Below, one piece after another: positions 16,109 through 22,926 of a DNA stretch of 39,544 bases (positions are counted from its first letter, which is position 1; every line of letters starts with the position of its first letter). The stretch covers positions 1 to 39,544 of the IMG/VR virus record IMGVR_UViG_3300009788_000069. One strand, given 5' to 3'. This stretch comes from a virus. Made by a program: the position numbers and the translations under genes. A model generated the notes under the pieces. It did not search any database. It saw only the letters and a program-made list of their open reading frames with translations, and had not been told where the DNA came from.

Positions 16109-16294
16109 ATGGGCTTAAAAGAACGAGAAAGGCAAGTTATGGCTTGGGTTCCAAGGTCACTTGCAAACAGGCTTGACGATTACATATCTGATAAGCAAAG
16201 AGAAGAAAGAGAAAAAGGACCACAAGTTACAACTAAGAAGAGTGTAATAGTAGAGGCACTTGAGGCTTTTCTTTACGACCCGGAGGAAAACTAA
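16109..16294 (+). CDS. Ribbon-helix-helix regulator (61 aa)
   Basis: ERQVMAWVPRSLANRLDDYI forms the strand and first helix, TTKKSVIVEALEAFLYD the second: classic CopG/Arc-type RHH with a longer loop than the other mini-RHH proteins here. It is the first gene behind the palindromic promoter, so probably autoregulatory, and controls the following run of small genes. GGAGG near its end serves the next gene. Confidence 0.75.
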   Translation: MGLKERERQVMAWVPRSLANRLDDYISDKQREEREKGPQVTTKKSVIVEALEAFLYDPEEN

Positions 16295-16576
16295 TTGAAG
16301 GCCGTTGTTGAGATCATGGAAAGCGATGTGAAGCCACTATACTTCATAACAATTAATATTCCTCAGAAAAACACCGAGCATGGACCAGAGTTCACAACAT
16401 TTGTGAATGAAACCCATACATCAATCCAAATAGCCGTAGAAGGTAAGCCAAAACTCAAGGTTGTTGGGGAACCTGGTGGGCTGATCTTGAGTGAAAGGAT
16501 GTTCGGGGAATCTGATTTAATGGACTTTATGGAATCCACTTTTACCAATGAAGTTAGGACGGAGGTGGAAAAATGA
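16295..16576 (+). CDS. Hypothetical protein with TTG start (93 aa)
   Basis: TTG at 16295 directly follows the previous stop and lies about 8 bases after GGAGG, so it is preferred over ATG 16316. The product has beta-strand character (LYFITINIPQ; TSIQIAVEGKPKLKVVGEPG) and an acidic helical end. No family recognised. Stop overlaps the next gene. Confidence 0.55.
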   Translation: MKAVVEIMESDVKPLYFITINIPQKNTEHGPEFTTFVNETHTSIQIAVEGKPKLKVVGEPGGLILSERMFGESDLMDFMESTFTNEVRTEVEK

Positions 16577-16668
16577 CTCTTATACAAGCTTACGTTATAA
16601 TTTCCTTTGAACTTTTGGTTGTTCTGGTTGCTGGAATATTATCCGGAGAATACAAGGAAAAGAGGTAA
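16573..16668 (+). CDS. Tiny single-pass membrane protein (31 aa)
   Basis: MTLIQAYVIISFELLVVLVA is nearly all hydrophobic, ending GEYKEKR. The ATG overlaps the preceding TGA, and GGAGG lies 8 bases upstream, supporting real translation despite the length. Confidence 0.5.
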   Translation: MTLIQAYVIISFELLVVLVAGILSGEYKEKR

Positions 16669-16673
16669 ACACA

Positions 16674-17024
16674 ATGTACGATGAAAAAAAGGTCGAAAAA
16701 ATAAAGAAATCCGTAGTCAAGTTCATTGAGGATCATGAGAACTATCCAAGCACAGATGAAATGCAGAGTTTCTTAGACATTAGAAGCCAGTATGCATTAA
16801 TTGCTGTTTACGAACTGGTTATCAAAAACACAATCTTCTATGATCCAAATAATGATCATTGGATGCTTCTTGGACCACCACCAGAGGGTGCAGTATCCAT
16901 TTCAAAAGATGTCTGCGAAGCCTGTAAGGGCTCTGGAACCGTTCTTAAAGAAAACTATCAAGGTAGAGTAATAGGAGAAGAACCGTGTTCCTGGTGCGGG
17001 GGATCTGGAAAATCCGTAAATTAA
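16674..17024 (+). CDS. Winged-helix protein with DnaJ-type zinc motifs (116 aa)
   Basis: Residues 1-75 look like a winged helix (KIKKSVVKFIEDHENYPSTD, then a recognition-like helix). Residues about 80-113 hold two CxxCxGxG motifs (CEACKGSG and CSWCGGSG), the DnaJ zinc-ribbon signature, without a J domain. In DnaJ these motifs bind unfolded protein; joined to a DNA-binding-type domain they more likely stabilise a small regulator. AGAGGT precedes the ATG. Confidence 0.6.
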   Translation: MYDEKKVEKIKKSVVKFIEDHENYPSTDEMQSFLDIRSQYALIAVYELVIKNTIFYDPNNDHWMLLGPPPEGAVSISKDVCEACKGSGTVLKENYQGRVIGEEPCSWCGGSGKSVN

Positions 17025-17041
17025 CAAGGAAGTAATGTAAA

Positions 17042-17140
17042 ATGAACTTTGATCAAATATTTGTTATCTTATGCTGGGGAACTCTATTTTGTCTCATGTT
17101 AATAGGTGCTGCTGGTGATGATGAATTTGGAGAGATCTAA
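17042..17140 (+). CDS. Tiny single-pass membrane protein (32 aa)
   Basis: MNFDQIFVILCWGTLFCLML followed by an acidic tail (DDEFGEI). AGGAAG lies about 10 bases upstream. Same size and plan as the 31-aa gene two positions before it. Confidence 0.45.
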   Translation: MNFDQIFVILCWGTLFCLMLIGAAGDDEFGEI

Positions 17141-17175
17141 AACGTCCGTACTTAACGATGGAAAGAGGTGATTTG

Positions 17176-17385
17176 ATGGGAAAGAACGGTAAGGGAATAA
17201 GGGCTAGAAGAAAGATCCGTGATGCTTTGGAGGTTATCGATTCTCCTTTTACTTCTCAGGATATGTCAATATTGACTGGAGAGGAAACACGAAGGGTAGC
17301 CGGCATTCTAAAGGATTTTGATAACGTAGAGAAAATACCAGTGGATCGAAACTGTGGTCACAGGATCATGTATAAGGTGATTTGA
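17176..17385 (+). CDS. Small HTH-type protein (69 aa), paralogue of 19380-19589
   Basis: Start at ATG 17176 behind AGAGGTG. Basic N terminus, then IRDALEVIDSPFTSQDMSIL, TGEETRRVAGILKDFDNVEK and a short strand pair: a winged-helix pattern. The gene at 19380 has the same length and matching positions (SFTSYDMAFVTG). Likely a DNA-binding regulator. Overlaps the next gene start by one base. Confidence 0.6.
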   Translation: MGKNGKGIRARRKIRDALEVIDSPFTSQDMSILTGEETRRVAGILKDFDNVEKIPVDRNCGHRIMYKVI

Positions 17386-17570
17386 TGGGTACTTGTAACG
17401 TTTGTCAGGAAGTTTTGACTTTGAAACGGGGAAAACTATTCTGTATGAATTGTGACCAGGAGGAAACATTGGCACAGATTATTCTTAACTTGGAGTATCT
17501 TGGGTTAGCGGAGATTGTTATAGATGAAAACGAATATACAGGAAACAAGTTTGATGGCCTATTTCGGTGA
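17385..17570 (+). CDS. Zinc-ribbon small protein (61 aa)
   Basis: CNVCQEVLTLKRGKLFCMNC is a CxxC-N12-CxxC zinc ribbon at residues 4-23, followed by an acidic alpha/beta tail. ATG 17385 lies behind AAGGTG. Many such ribbons occur in archaeal virus transcription or recombination accessory proteins; the specific role is unknown. Confidence 0.6.
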   Translation: MGTCNVCQEVLTLKRGKLFCMNCDQEETLAQIILNLEYLGLAEIVIDENEYTGNKFDGLFR

Positions 17571-17844
17571 GATTGTTATCAATCTTGCTCCGAGACATAA
17601 AGAGATAGTTAACATATTCAAAGAGAATACAAGTATGGATTTCACAAACAGAGAACTTCTTAGAGAATTAAGGCGTGAAGACCCTATTAGAGAAATTAAT
17701 AGTGTGACTCCGAGGGTTCATGAGCTTAGAGGTCATGGTAAAAATAATCCGTTCAGGGATCATCCGTATTTAATTTTATCCAGGAAAAGAGAATGTGATG
17801 TTACAAAGAGGATTGCGTATGCTTGGCAGCTTAATAATAAGTAA
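17524..17844 (+). CDS. Winged-helix-type protein (106 aa)
   Basis: Core LAPRHKEIVNIFKENTSMDF, NRELLRELRREDPIREINSV and TPRVHELRGHG suggests a wHTH with a wing (YLILSRKRECDV). Start may be ATG 17524 (GGAG upstream, 47 bases of overlap with the preceding gene) or ATG 17554. Probably a local transcription regulator. Confidence 0.55.
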   Translation: MKTNIQETSLMAYFGEIVINLAPRHKEIVNIFKENTSMDFTNRELLRELRREDPIREINSVTPRVHELRGHGKNNPFRDHPYLILSRKRECDVTKRIAYAWQLNNK

Positions 17845-17898
17845 AAGATACCCGGAGCGAGAATGTAGGACACTCCGAAGTATTGGAGGTAATTATAA

Positions 17899-17938
17899 TG
17901 TCTCAATACACCTATATATGTCTTATCTATATGAGACA
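17899..17938 (+). promoter_or_regulatory. Promoter with TGTCTCA / TGAGACA half-sites around the TATA box
   Basis: TGTCTCA (17899-17905) and its reverse complement TGAGACA (17932-17938) flank CCTATATATG (17911-17920) with a 26-base gap, before the nuclease gene at 17953. This is a possible looped or paired operator. Confidence 0.5.
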
Positions 17939-17952
17939 ATGAGGGCTAACTT

Positions 17953-18900
17953 ATGAGTGATCTACCTTCTGATGGAGCTACTACCCGTCTACACCGATTA
18001 TATCTATTAGTTGAACATTGTGCTGCTTTCAGTGACGGTTGCACAGAGACACAGTTAATTAAGTATGGCCTCGGCTTAGGTCTTATTGCTTCAACTATTA
18101 TGAAGTATCTTTCAGCTCTTGGTCCTAACGGGATGGATATGATAACCAGAATTGGAACCAAATACCATGTTTCTGATTGGAACTATATCGTATGGGCTGA
18201 GAAAAAGGGATTCAGAGAACCAGTTTATGTAACCAGGTGTCATGAATGCCACGCACAGTATGGATCAACTCTTAAAGAATGTCCAAAATGCAAGGTAGAA
18301 AACAAAAATCTCAACGAACCAAGGGGGTACACACACATTCAATTTGATTCTAGCCCAGGTATAACAAATAAATTGACTACTGAACCTGACACACATACAC
18401 ACGAAGAAACGAATGCTGAAGAATCTACACCGAGACAAAAACGAGTTAAGGAGGGAAGGGAGGCAGAGAAACGTATAGTTGAACTTCTTGGAATGTTCGG
18501 GACTGCTAGACTTGGTAAGGGTCGGGGTGGTGAACCGGATGTGTTCTTTGATTCTAACCGGGGTAATTACGCTGTCGAGGTAAAATCTGTTGAGAACCAA
18601 GTAAGATCCAATGATGAACGAGTTAATGGGTACAAGGTTGGTTCTGTTCCTTTAAGCCGTAAACAATGGGTATCCTTGTGTGAGTTTGCGGAGGATAATG
18701 ATATGATCCCGTTGATGATCGTGGAGGTTAAGATTAATGGTGGTCAGAATCAGTATCATTTTATTCCTCATAAGATGGTGGATCATAAGGTTGAGGCCAC
18801 AGAGAGTAAGCATATTCGGATTAGTGTTCATGATCTAGCTATGATGAGTATTCATAGTTACCGGGAAGGTGTTCCGCTTCTCGGTGAATTTTTGCTTTAA
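17953..18900 (+). CDS. Hjc-like PD-(D/E)XK nuclease with N-terminal HTH and zinc ribbon (315 aa)
   Basis: Residues about 10-90 look like a winged helix (TETQLIKYGLGLGLIASTIM). C96, C99, C110 and C113 make a zinc ribbon (CHECHAQYGSTLKECPKC). The C-terminal domain has the archaeal Holliday-junction resolvase set: E170 (GREAEKRIVELL), RGGEPDVF (D196) and YAVEVKS (E209, K211). Hjc proteins are about 130-140 aa and cleave four-way junctions; here the fold is joined to a DNA-binding N terminus, so it could instead be a site-targeted endonuclease or a recombination or replication enzyme. It has its own promoter. It is the only recognisable DNA-metabolism enzyme besides integrase and methyltransferase. 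Confidence 0.75.
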   Translation: MSDLPSDGATTRLHRLYLLVEHCAAFSDGCTETQLIKYGLGLGLIASTIMKYLSALGPNGMDMITRIGTKYHVSDWNYIVWAEKKGFREPVYVTRCHECHAQYGSTLKECPKCKVENKNLNEPRGYTHIQFDSSPGITNKLTTEPDTHTHEETNAEESTPRQKRVKEGREAEKRIVELLGMFGTARLGKGRGGEPDVFFDSNRGNYAVEVKSVENQVRSNDERVNGYKVGSVPLSRKQWVSLCEFAEDNDMIPLMIVEVKINGGQNQYHFIPHKMVDHKVEATESKHIRISVHDLAMMSIHSYREGVPLLGEFLL

Positions 18901-18908
18901 CCCCTATC

Positions 18909-18928
18909 TTTATATATTTTGTCTGACA
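18909..18928 (+). promoter_or_regulatory. Promoter with TGTCTGACA operator (copy 1)
   Basis: TTTATATATT (18909-18918) is followed directly by the odd palindrome TGTCTGACA (18920-18928), 17 bases before ATG 18946. The same TATA-plus-operator block occurs at 36567 and 38040. Confidence 0.7.
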
Positions 18929-18945
18929 CAAACCTATTGAGGGCT

Positions 18946-19065
18946 ATGAAAAGTCTTATCGACCACATAACTGGACCGGGGCAGCTTGTCAGCCCTTGCT
19001 GTCCTGTTCGTAGCCCTCACATTGTTAAAGAAGGGCTGGAAAATGATTGTTTGTCCAAAAGGTAA
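18946..19065 (+). CDS. Short ORF behind the TGTCTGACA promoter (39 aa), possibly frameshifted membrane protein
   Basis: GAGGG precedes ATG 18946. The product starts MKSLIDHITGPGQLVS and then becomes Cys/Pro-rich. In the +1 frame, exactly from this point, a hydrophobic helix continues (LSALAVLFVALTLLKKGWK) and runs into the next ORF. Removing one C from the CCC near 18993 would join both into one about 80-aa membrane protein. Either a one-base change broke the gene or the short reading is real. Confidence 0.35.
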   Translation: MKSLIDHITGPGQLVSPCCPVRSPHIVKEGLENDCLSKR

Positions 19066-19189
19066 TCCTTGTAATCATAGGACCAATAAAATTCAGGTTA
19101 ATCCTAGCAACGTTTGCTATTGGTGGTTCTTGGGCTGGTGTAATCCTGACCATGAATTTGAGGGAAAGAAGCCGGAGGGAGTTAAATGA
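19043..19189 (+). CDS. Cys-containing small protein (48 aa)
   Basis: MIVCPKGNPCNHRTNKIQVN with further Cys at VCYWWFLGWCNPDHE; a small zinc-type fold is possible. GAAGGG lies about 9 bases upstream of ATG 19043. The same frame is open upstream to 18971 and encodes a hydrophobic helix, see the preceding ORF. The stop overlaps the next gene (ATGA). Confidence 0.5.
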   Translation: MIVCPKGNPCNHRTNKIQVNPSNVCYWWFLGWCNPDHEFEGKKPEGVK

Positions 19190-19380
19190 AAGTTGGTGAA
19201 ACTCCTGTAGGGAAGGCCTTAACAAAAATGTATAAAATCTTTGACGCTATCGAGAAGGTAGCGGAGAATGAAGATAGTCTTGAGGTTATCCTAAGTAAGA
19301 TCAGAAAAGTGGAGGTTAGTCAAACTGAGTTTGTTCCAGAGGGAACGGCGGGTGCTTGGAGGTATCGGGTGAAAAGGTAA
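19186..19380 (+). CDS. Hypothetical protein (64 aa)
   Basis: Helical N terminus (KALTKMYKIFDAIEKVAENE) and a short basic strand end (GAWRYRVKR). Start overlaps the previous stop, with CGGAGGGAG upstream. No family recognised. Confidence 0.5.
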   Translation: MKVGETPVGKALTKMYKIFDAIEKVAENEDSLEVILSKIRKVEVSQTEFVPEGTAGAWRYRVKR

Positions 19381-19589
19381 TGGGTGGGGTTAACAAGAAT
19401 TTTAGGAATAAAAAGAAAATAGAAAAAGCTCTTCCAGATATGCCTGATAGTTTTACATCATATGACATGGCTTTTGTTACTGGTATTTCTCCTATTAGGT
19501 GTGGGATGCTTTTGAAGCAGTTTGAAGAGGTTGAGAACATTGGAAGGGAAGATGGAATGAGGCAAACTACTTGGAGGAAAGTAATTTGA
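19380..19589 (+). CDS. Small HTH-type protein (69 aa), paralogue of 17176-17385
   Basis: Starts at ATG 19380, overlapping the preceding TAA by one base. KKIEKALPDMPDSFTSYDMA, TGISPIRCGMLLKQFEEVEN and a final strand match the earlier 69-aa protein position by position. This is a duplicated DNA-binding-type small protein 2.2 kb downstream of its twin; the next gene is again a zinc-ribbon protein. Confidence 0.6.
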   Translation: MGGVNKNFRNKKKIEKALPDMPDSFTSYDMAFVTGISPIRCGMLLKQFEEVENIGREDGMRQTTWRKVI

Positions 19590-19801
19590 TTACTGAAAAG
19601 AGTTATGAGGTCAAGAAGAGTTGGCTTCGGGTGTTGTTTGATCCTGGGTACGTTGAACACCGCAAATTTCCGGATTGGTCAGGGTTTCTTCCATTCTATA
19701 GGTGGGACTGTTCAAAGCATGGTCCTGTAGTATCATATCCAAGTGGATACAAGAAAACGTTAAGGTGTCCTCTATGCACATTGGAGGAAAGACAAAAATG
19801 A
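19586..19801 (+). CDS. Zinc-ribbon small protein with TTG start (71 aa), paralogue of 20210-20425
   Basis: TTG 19586 overlaps the preceding TGA (TTGA) and follows GGAGG by 9 bases, so it is preferred over TTG 19571. The core FPDWSGFLPFYRWDCSKHGP is followed by a strand and CPLC: Cys-x-x-His near position 40, CxxC near 63. Its twin at 20210 has the same length, the same TTG start context and the same W-S-G...F-Y...K-H-G pattern. Confidence 0.65.
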   Translation: MITEKSYEVKKSWLRVLFDPGYVEHRKFPDWSGFLPFYRWDCSKHGPVVSYPSGYKKTLRCPLCTLEERQK

Positions 19802-19908
19802 ACCCATTAACTAGTTTTTATATATATTTCTTCGGGTTCCTATTTTGGCTTGTATGTATCATATTTGCGATTTGTTATGATGCTGAAAAGGAGAAAAATG
19901 AAGAATGA
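19798..19908 (+). CDS. Tiny single-pass membrane protein (36 aa)
   Basis: MNPLTSFYIYFFGFLFWLVC continues as one TM helix, then an acidic tail. GGAGG lies about 9 bases before ATG 19798; both ends overlap neighbours by 4 bases. Upstream in-frame ATGs lie inside the previous gene and lack a ribosome site. Confidence 0.5.
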   Translation: MNPLTSFYIYFFGFLFWLVCIIFAICYDAEKEKNEE

Positions 19909-20213
19909 ATAATAAAGAGAAAATCGCGGTAACATTCGGCCTTCTACTTGTTGGAATAGCATTCGGTAACGCTGCGTATCAAGTTTATTTAACGAACAAA
20001 GAATACACCGTAGAATTCAAGGTATTTGAGACTTATCACCAAGACGAGAAATCAGGAACACAGATCCTTACTTGGGGTGTAGGTAAGTATTTTTTCCTCG
20101 GGAACTGGACAAGCCAATTTTACGAGGGTCATACTTACCGGGTTACGTATGTTAGACAGTCAGGAGTGTCAAAGCATACTTTAATCGTGCTTGAATGGGA
20201 GGAAATAACTTGA
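19905..20213 (+). CDS. N-terminally anchored extracytosolic protein (102 aa)
   Basis: One hydrophobic segment (KIAVTFGLLLVGIAFGNAAY) serves as signal anchor, followed by a beta-rich domain (YTVEFKVFETYHQD, HTYRVTYVRQSG). One sequon (NWTS). Overlaps both neighbours. Function unknown. Confidence 0.6.
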   Translation: MNNKEKIAVTFGLLLVGIAFGNAAYQVYLTNKEYTVEFKVFETYHQDEKSGTQILTWGVGKYFFLGNWTSQFYEGHTYRVTYVRQSGVSKHTLIVLEWEEIT

Positions 20214-20425
20214 TTCCTGAATTTAACTGGCGGCAACGATTAATGATAAGCCTAGGATTTCACGTACCGATAGGAAAACGGCGGCTTCCAGGATGGAGTG
20301 GGTCTTTGATGTTTTATGCCTTCAAGTGTCATAAACATGGCATAGTAATCGACTATATACCAGGCTACGATGATATACCAAGTTGCCCGAAGTGTGTAGA
20401 TGAAAAACGGCTGTCGATCAAATGA
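20210..20425 (+). CDS. Zinc-ribbon small protein with TTG start (71 aa), paralogue of 19586-19801
   Basis: TTG 20210 overlaps the preceding TGA and follows GGAGG. LPGWSGSLMFYAFKCHKHGI and SCPKCVDEKR carry the Cys/His ligands in the same places as the twin protein. The end overlaps the glycosyltransferase start, so it leads into the glycan cassette. Confidence 0.65.
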   Translation: MIPEFNWRQRLMISLGFHVPIGKRRLPGWSGSLMFYAFKCHKHGIVIDYIPGYDDIPSCPKCVDEKRLSIK

Positions 20426-21144
20426 AGTTCACGATAATAGCCCCCATGCATAACGAGGAAAAATATATTCCATCATGGATTAATAACGTGTTGAAACTAG
20501 ATGCAGATGAAGTAATTGTGGGGCTTGACAGATGCACAGACAGATCAGAGAAACTACTACGTCCCTATGGTTTTAAAATCGTAAAATATGATGATACCCC
20601 AAACGGTTACAGAATGCGGGCTGCCGGACTCCGAAGAGACTTATACAGCAGATCATCCAATGATGCTATCGTGAACACCAGCGCAGATTTATTACTGGAC
20701 CCCAAGATCAAGGAACACGTAAAACAGATCGGGAAATATGGTTTAATCAGTTTCGGGTACATGGATTATCCGTACAACATACAGAACTTCCTAGGCCGTC
20801 TTATAAGTCAATTTACTCCTATTCATGGATTCGCTGGGCTGCTTTCATTAAGTAAAGATGCATGGGAGAAAACCGAGGATATTGAAGATCTGAAAACCAT
20901 TCCAAGAGCAGAGGATACACATCTTCACATGGCTATAAGAAAAAAATACCCTACAAACCATATTCTAACTAAAAGCTGGCATCTACGACCAAATGAGGAA
21001 AAGATCAACAACTATAATCGAGGACAAGCAAAATACACTTTACTGAAACAGGGTGTATTAAGAGCGTTTTTCCACAGCATTTTCCTGCTTCGACCAGCTA
21101 TGCTAACGGGGTATATGCACGCCAAGAGGGGAATATTACGATAG
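20422..21144 (+). CDS. Family 2-like glycosyltransferase (240 aa)
   Basis: The N terminus FTIIAPMHNEEKYIPSWINN is the GT-A nucleotide-sugar fold of family 2 enzymes (APxxNE). ADEVIVGLDRCTDRSEKLL holds the conserved D after the second strand, and VNTSADLLLD the acidic metal site. The C-terminal part (PRAEDTHLHMAIRKKYP) matches the usual E-D acceptor region. It transfers a sugar from an activated donor to a glycan, lipid or protein acceptor at the cytosolic side. First enzyme of a six- to seven-gene glycan cassette. Donor and acceptor cannot be read from sequence. Confidence 0.8.
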   Translation: MKFTIIAPMHNEEKYIPSWINNVLKLDADEVIVGLDRCTDRSEKLLRPYGFKIVKYDDTPNGYRMRAAGLRRDLYSRSSNDAIVNTSADLLLDPKIKEHVKQIGKYGLISFGYMDYPYNIQNFLGRLISQFTPIHGFAGLLSLSKDAWEKTEDIEDLKTIPRAEDTHLHMAIRKKYPTNHILTKSWHLRPNEEKINNYNRGQAKYTLLKQGVLRAFFHSIFLLRPAMLTGYMHAKRGILR

Positions 21145-21161
21145 CGATACTAGGTGAGTAT

Positions 21162-21728
21162 ATGCTTTTACGGCAACTGGTTCCGGCTGTTGTTCTCTGT
21201 TTCTTTATTGCCTCAAAAAAGATTAACCACAAAGCTTTTTCAACAGTTTTTGTTCTTGGATCTTCCCTTGTTTTGCTGTTATCGTTCCCAAAACCGTATG
21301 TAGCGAGACTATGGATCTCATACTGTCTGGTCGTTTATGGTTATGGGTGTCGTGTGTCTGGTGATCATGTTTTCGCTGCTTGTTACGCTATATTATCGGC
21401 GCATTTCGGAGGATGGCTATATGAGGTTCCGTTTTGGCATCCAGCGTCAATGTTCTTCAGTTTTCGTTATCCTTGGTTGATAAACACACAGATTCTTTCC
21501 GGCGTATTTTGTGCATCGTTGTTGAAGGAAAGAGAGATCAAGGTTAACAAAACTATGCTATTAGCGATATTGGGTTATGTCGCGGTATCAGTTTTATATA
21601 TTTTAGACCCAACGAAAATGATTGACCGTTTTTATACATCGGCTTCATTATGGTGGCTTCCCAGGTTAGGAACTATGTTCTTACTTGGGTCAATTCTAAC
21701 AGGAATAATAGGAGAAAACAAAAAATGA
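21162..21728 (+). CDS. Polytopic membrane protein of the glycan cassette (188 aa)
   Basis: About five to six hydrophobic helices (LVPAVVLCFFIASKKI; TVFVLGSSLVLLLSFP; ISYCLVVYGYG; MLLAILGYVAVSVLYIL; LPRLGTMFLLGSILTGII). Its stop overlaps the methyltransferase start. Possibly a membrane component of glycan transfer or export. Family unknown. Confidence 0.6.
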   Translation: MLLRQLVPAVVLCFFIASKKINHKAFSTVFVLGSSLVLLLSFPKPYVARLWISYCLVVYGYGCRVSGDHVFAACYAILSAHFGGWLYEVPFWHPASMFFSFRYPWLINTQILSGVFCASLLKEREIKVNKTMLLAILGYVAVSVLYILDPTKMIDRFYTSASLWWLPRLGTMFLLGSILTGIIGENKK

Positions 21729-22339
21729 GTTGTGGAGTTATGACGGAAGTTCAGTTTATACTGAATCATATTATACCAAAAAACCTAGAAAACGTAAAGG
21801 TGCTTGATTTAGGCATTGGATTCGGTTTCTACGGGTGGGCGTTAAAAGCACATGGGTATCATGGAAACCCATATGAGGCAAAGGGTTTTGTTGGGACACC
21901 GTATATTGTTGGTGTTGAAGTGAACCCTGATCGAGCCAATCATACCGAGAAATTTGGGTTGTATGATGAGGTTCATGTGCTTGATGTAACGAAGGAGATA
22001 CCGGAAGGTGAGTATGGGGTAATAATTCTAAGTCACCTTATAGAGCATCTTTCAAAGAAAGAGGCCAAGAAACTGCTTAGTAAACTGGAGGCGATGTGTA
22101 CCGGGATAATTGTTATTGCTTGTCCTTATGGAAATACAACGGGAGACTTAGAGCCCATGAGCCTTGATTTCCATATTTCATCGTGGTACGAGAAAGACTT
22201 TAACGATTTAGGATATAAGACCAGGCATCTGCGTTTTAGTCACCGAGCTGGGAGGGCAATCGCATTGTTTGAGGCTTTTTGGTATTGGTTGCGAAGGAGC
22301 CGTAGAGGTGGGGTGATGGTAGCATGGAAATCAGTATAA
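21725..22339 (+). CDS. Class I SAM-dependent methyltransferase (204 aa)
   Basis: ATG 21725 (overlapping the upstream stop) is used because it precedes the fold directly; an in-frame start at 21650 lies inside the membrane-protein gene. Motif I is VLDLGIGFGFYG, the acidic motif II IVGVEVNPDR, and GVIILSHLIEHLSKKEAKKL matches the post-motif region of small-molecule and sugar methyltransferases (SHxIEH). Probably methylates a sugar of the glycan built by this cassette. Confidence 0.75.
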   Translation: MSCGVMTEVQFILNHIIPKNLENVKVLDLGIGFGFYGWALKAHGYHGNPYEAKGFVGTPYIVGVEVNPDRANHTEKFGLYDEVHVLDVTKEIPEGEYGVIILSHLIEHLSKKEAKKLLSKLEAMCTGIIVIACPYGNTTGDLEPMSLDFHISSWYEKDFNDLGYKTRHLRFSHRAGRAIALFEAFWYWLRRSRRGGVMVAWKSV

Positions 22340-22926
22340 AACGCCCCCTTTTCCTCGGGGTTCACCCAGATGATAACATTATAGGATGTGGAGGAATCTT
22401 ATCCCGGCTAAGTAAATCCGGTGATGAATTTCACTGTTACACTTTTAGTTGTAATAATGATTTGAGAAGAATAGAATGGGAAAAGGCTATGAATTACCTC
22501 AACCCAACAACTAAGAAATTATACTCCTTTAAAGGTGATTCACTTCCAGATCATAGATACGAAATTAGAAGCATACTTGAAATGCTTAAAAAAACCATTA
22601 ACCCCGACATCATCTTTACACATAGCCGTAAGAGCCTACACCAGAGCCATGTAGCTCTATCCGAGGAAGTTGAAAGAATAATGAGAAACATCACCATATT
22701 ATCACATGAAGGCATCAAAGGTGGTCCCAATTTAGCACCAAACTTATTCATTGAAATAACAAATTACGAGTTACAGGAAAAAACTACACTTATTTCATTT
22801 ATGGCATCTGAGAAAAAGAAGTATTTTCTACAAAAAGATCTAATACGTTCAGTTGCCCGTGTATATGGGGGAGCAATCGGAGTTAACTATGCTGAAGGAT
22901 TTGAAGTGATGAGGATAAAGGCATGA
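22324..22926 (+). CDS. PIG-L/LmbE-type N-deacetylase (200 aa)
   Basis: LGVHPDDNIIGCGGIL (H14, D16, D17) and SLHQSHVAL (H106, H109) are the zinc-binding and catalytic motifs of the PIG-L/LmbE/BshB family, whose members remove the acetyl group from GlcNAc-linked substrates. Length is typical. It directly precedes, with 4 bases of overlap, an LpxD-like N-acyltransferase, so deacetylation followed by re-acylation of an amino sugar is a coherent pathway. The exact substrate is not readable. Confidence 0.85.
   Translation: MEISIKRPLFLGVHPDDNIIGCGGILSRLSKSGDEFHCYTFSCNNDLRRIEWEKAMNYLNPTTKKLYSFKGDSLPDHRYEIRSILEMLKKTINPDIIFTHSRKSLHQSHVALSEEVERIMRNITILSHEGIKGGPNLAPNLFIEITNYELQEKTTLISFMASEKKKYFLQKDLIRSVARVYGGAIGVNYAEGFEVMRIKA

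Noticed and set aside
17898-17942. 14-codon leader peptide (ATG after GGAGG) before the nuclease gene
   Set aside because: It overlaps the TATA box and half-sites of the nuclease promoter, so it is unlikely to be transcribed from that promoter; no regulatory logic could be supported.
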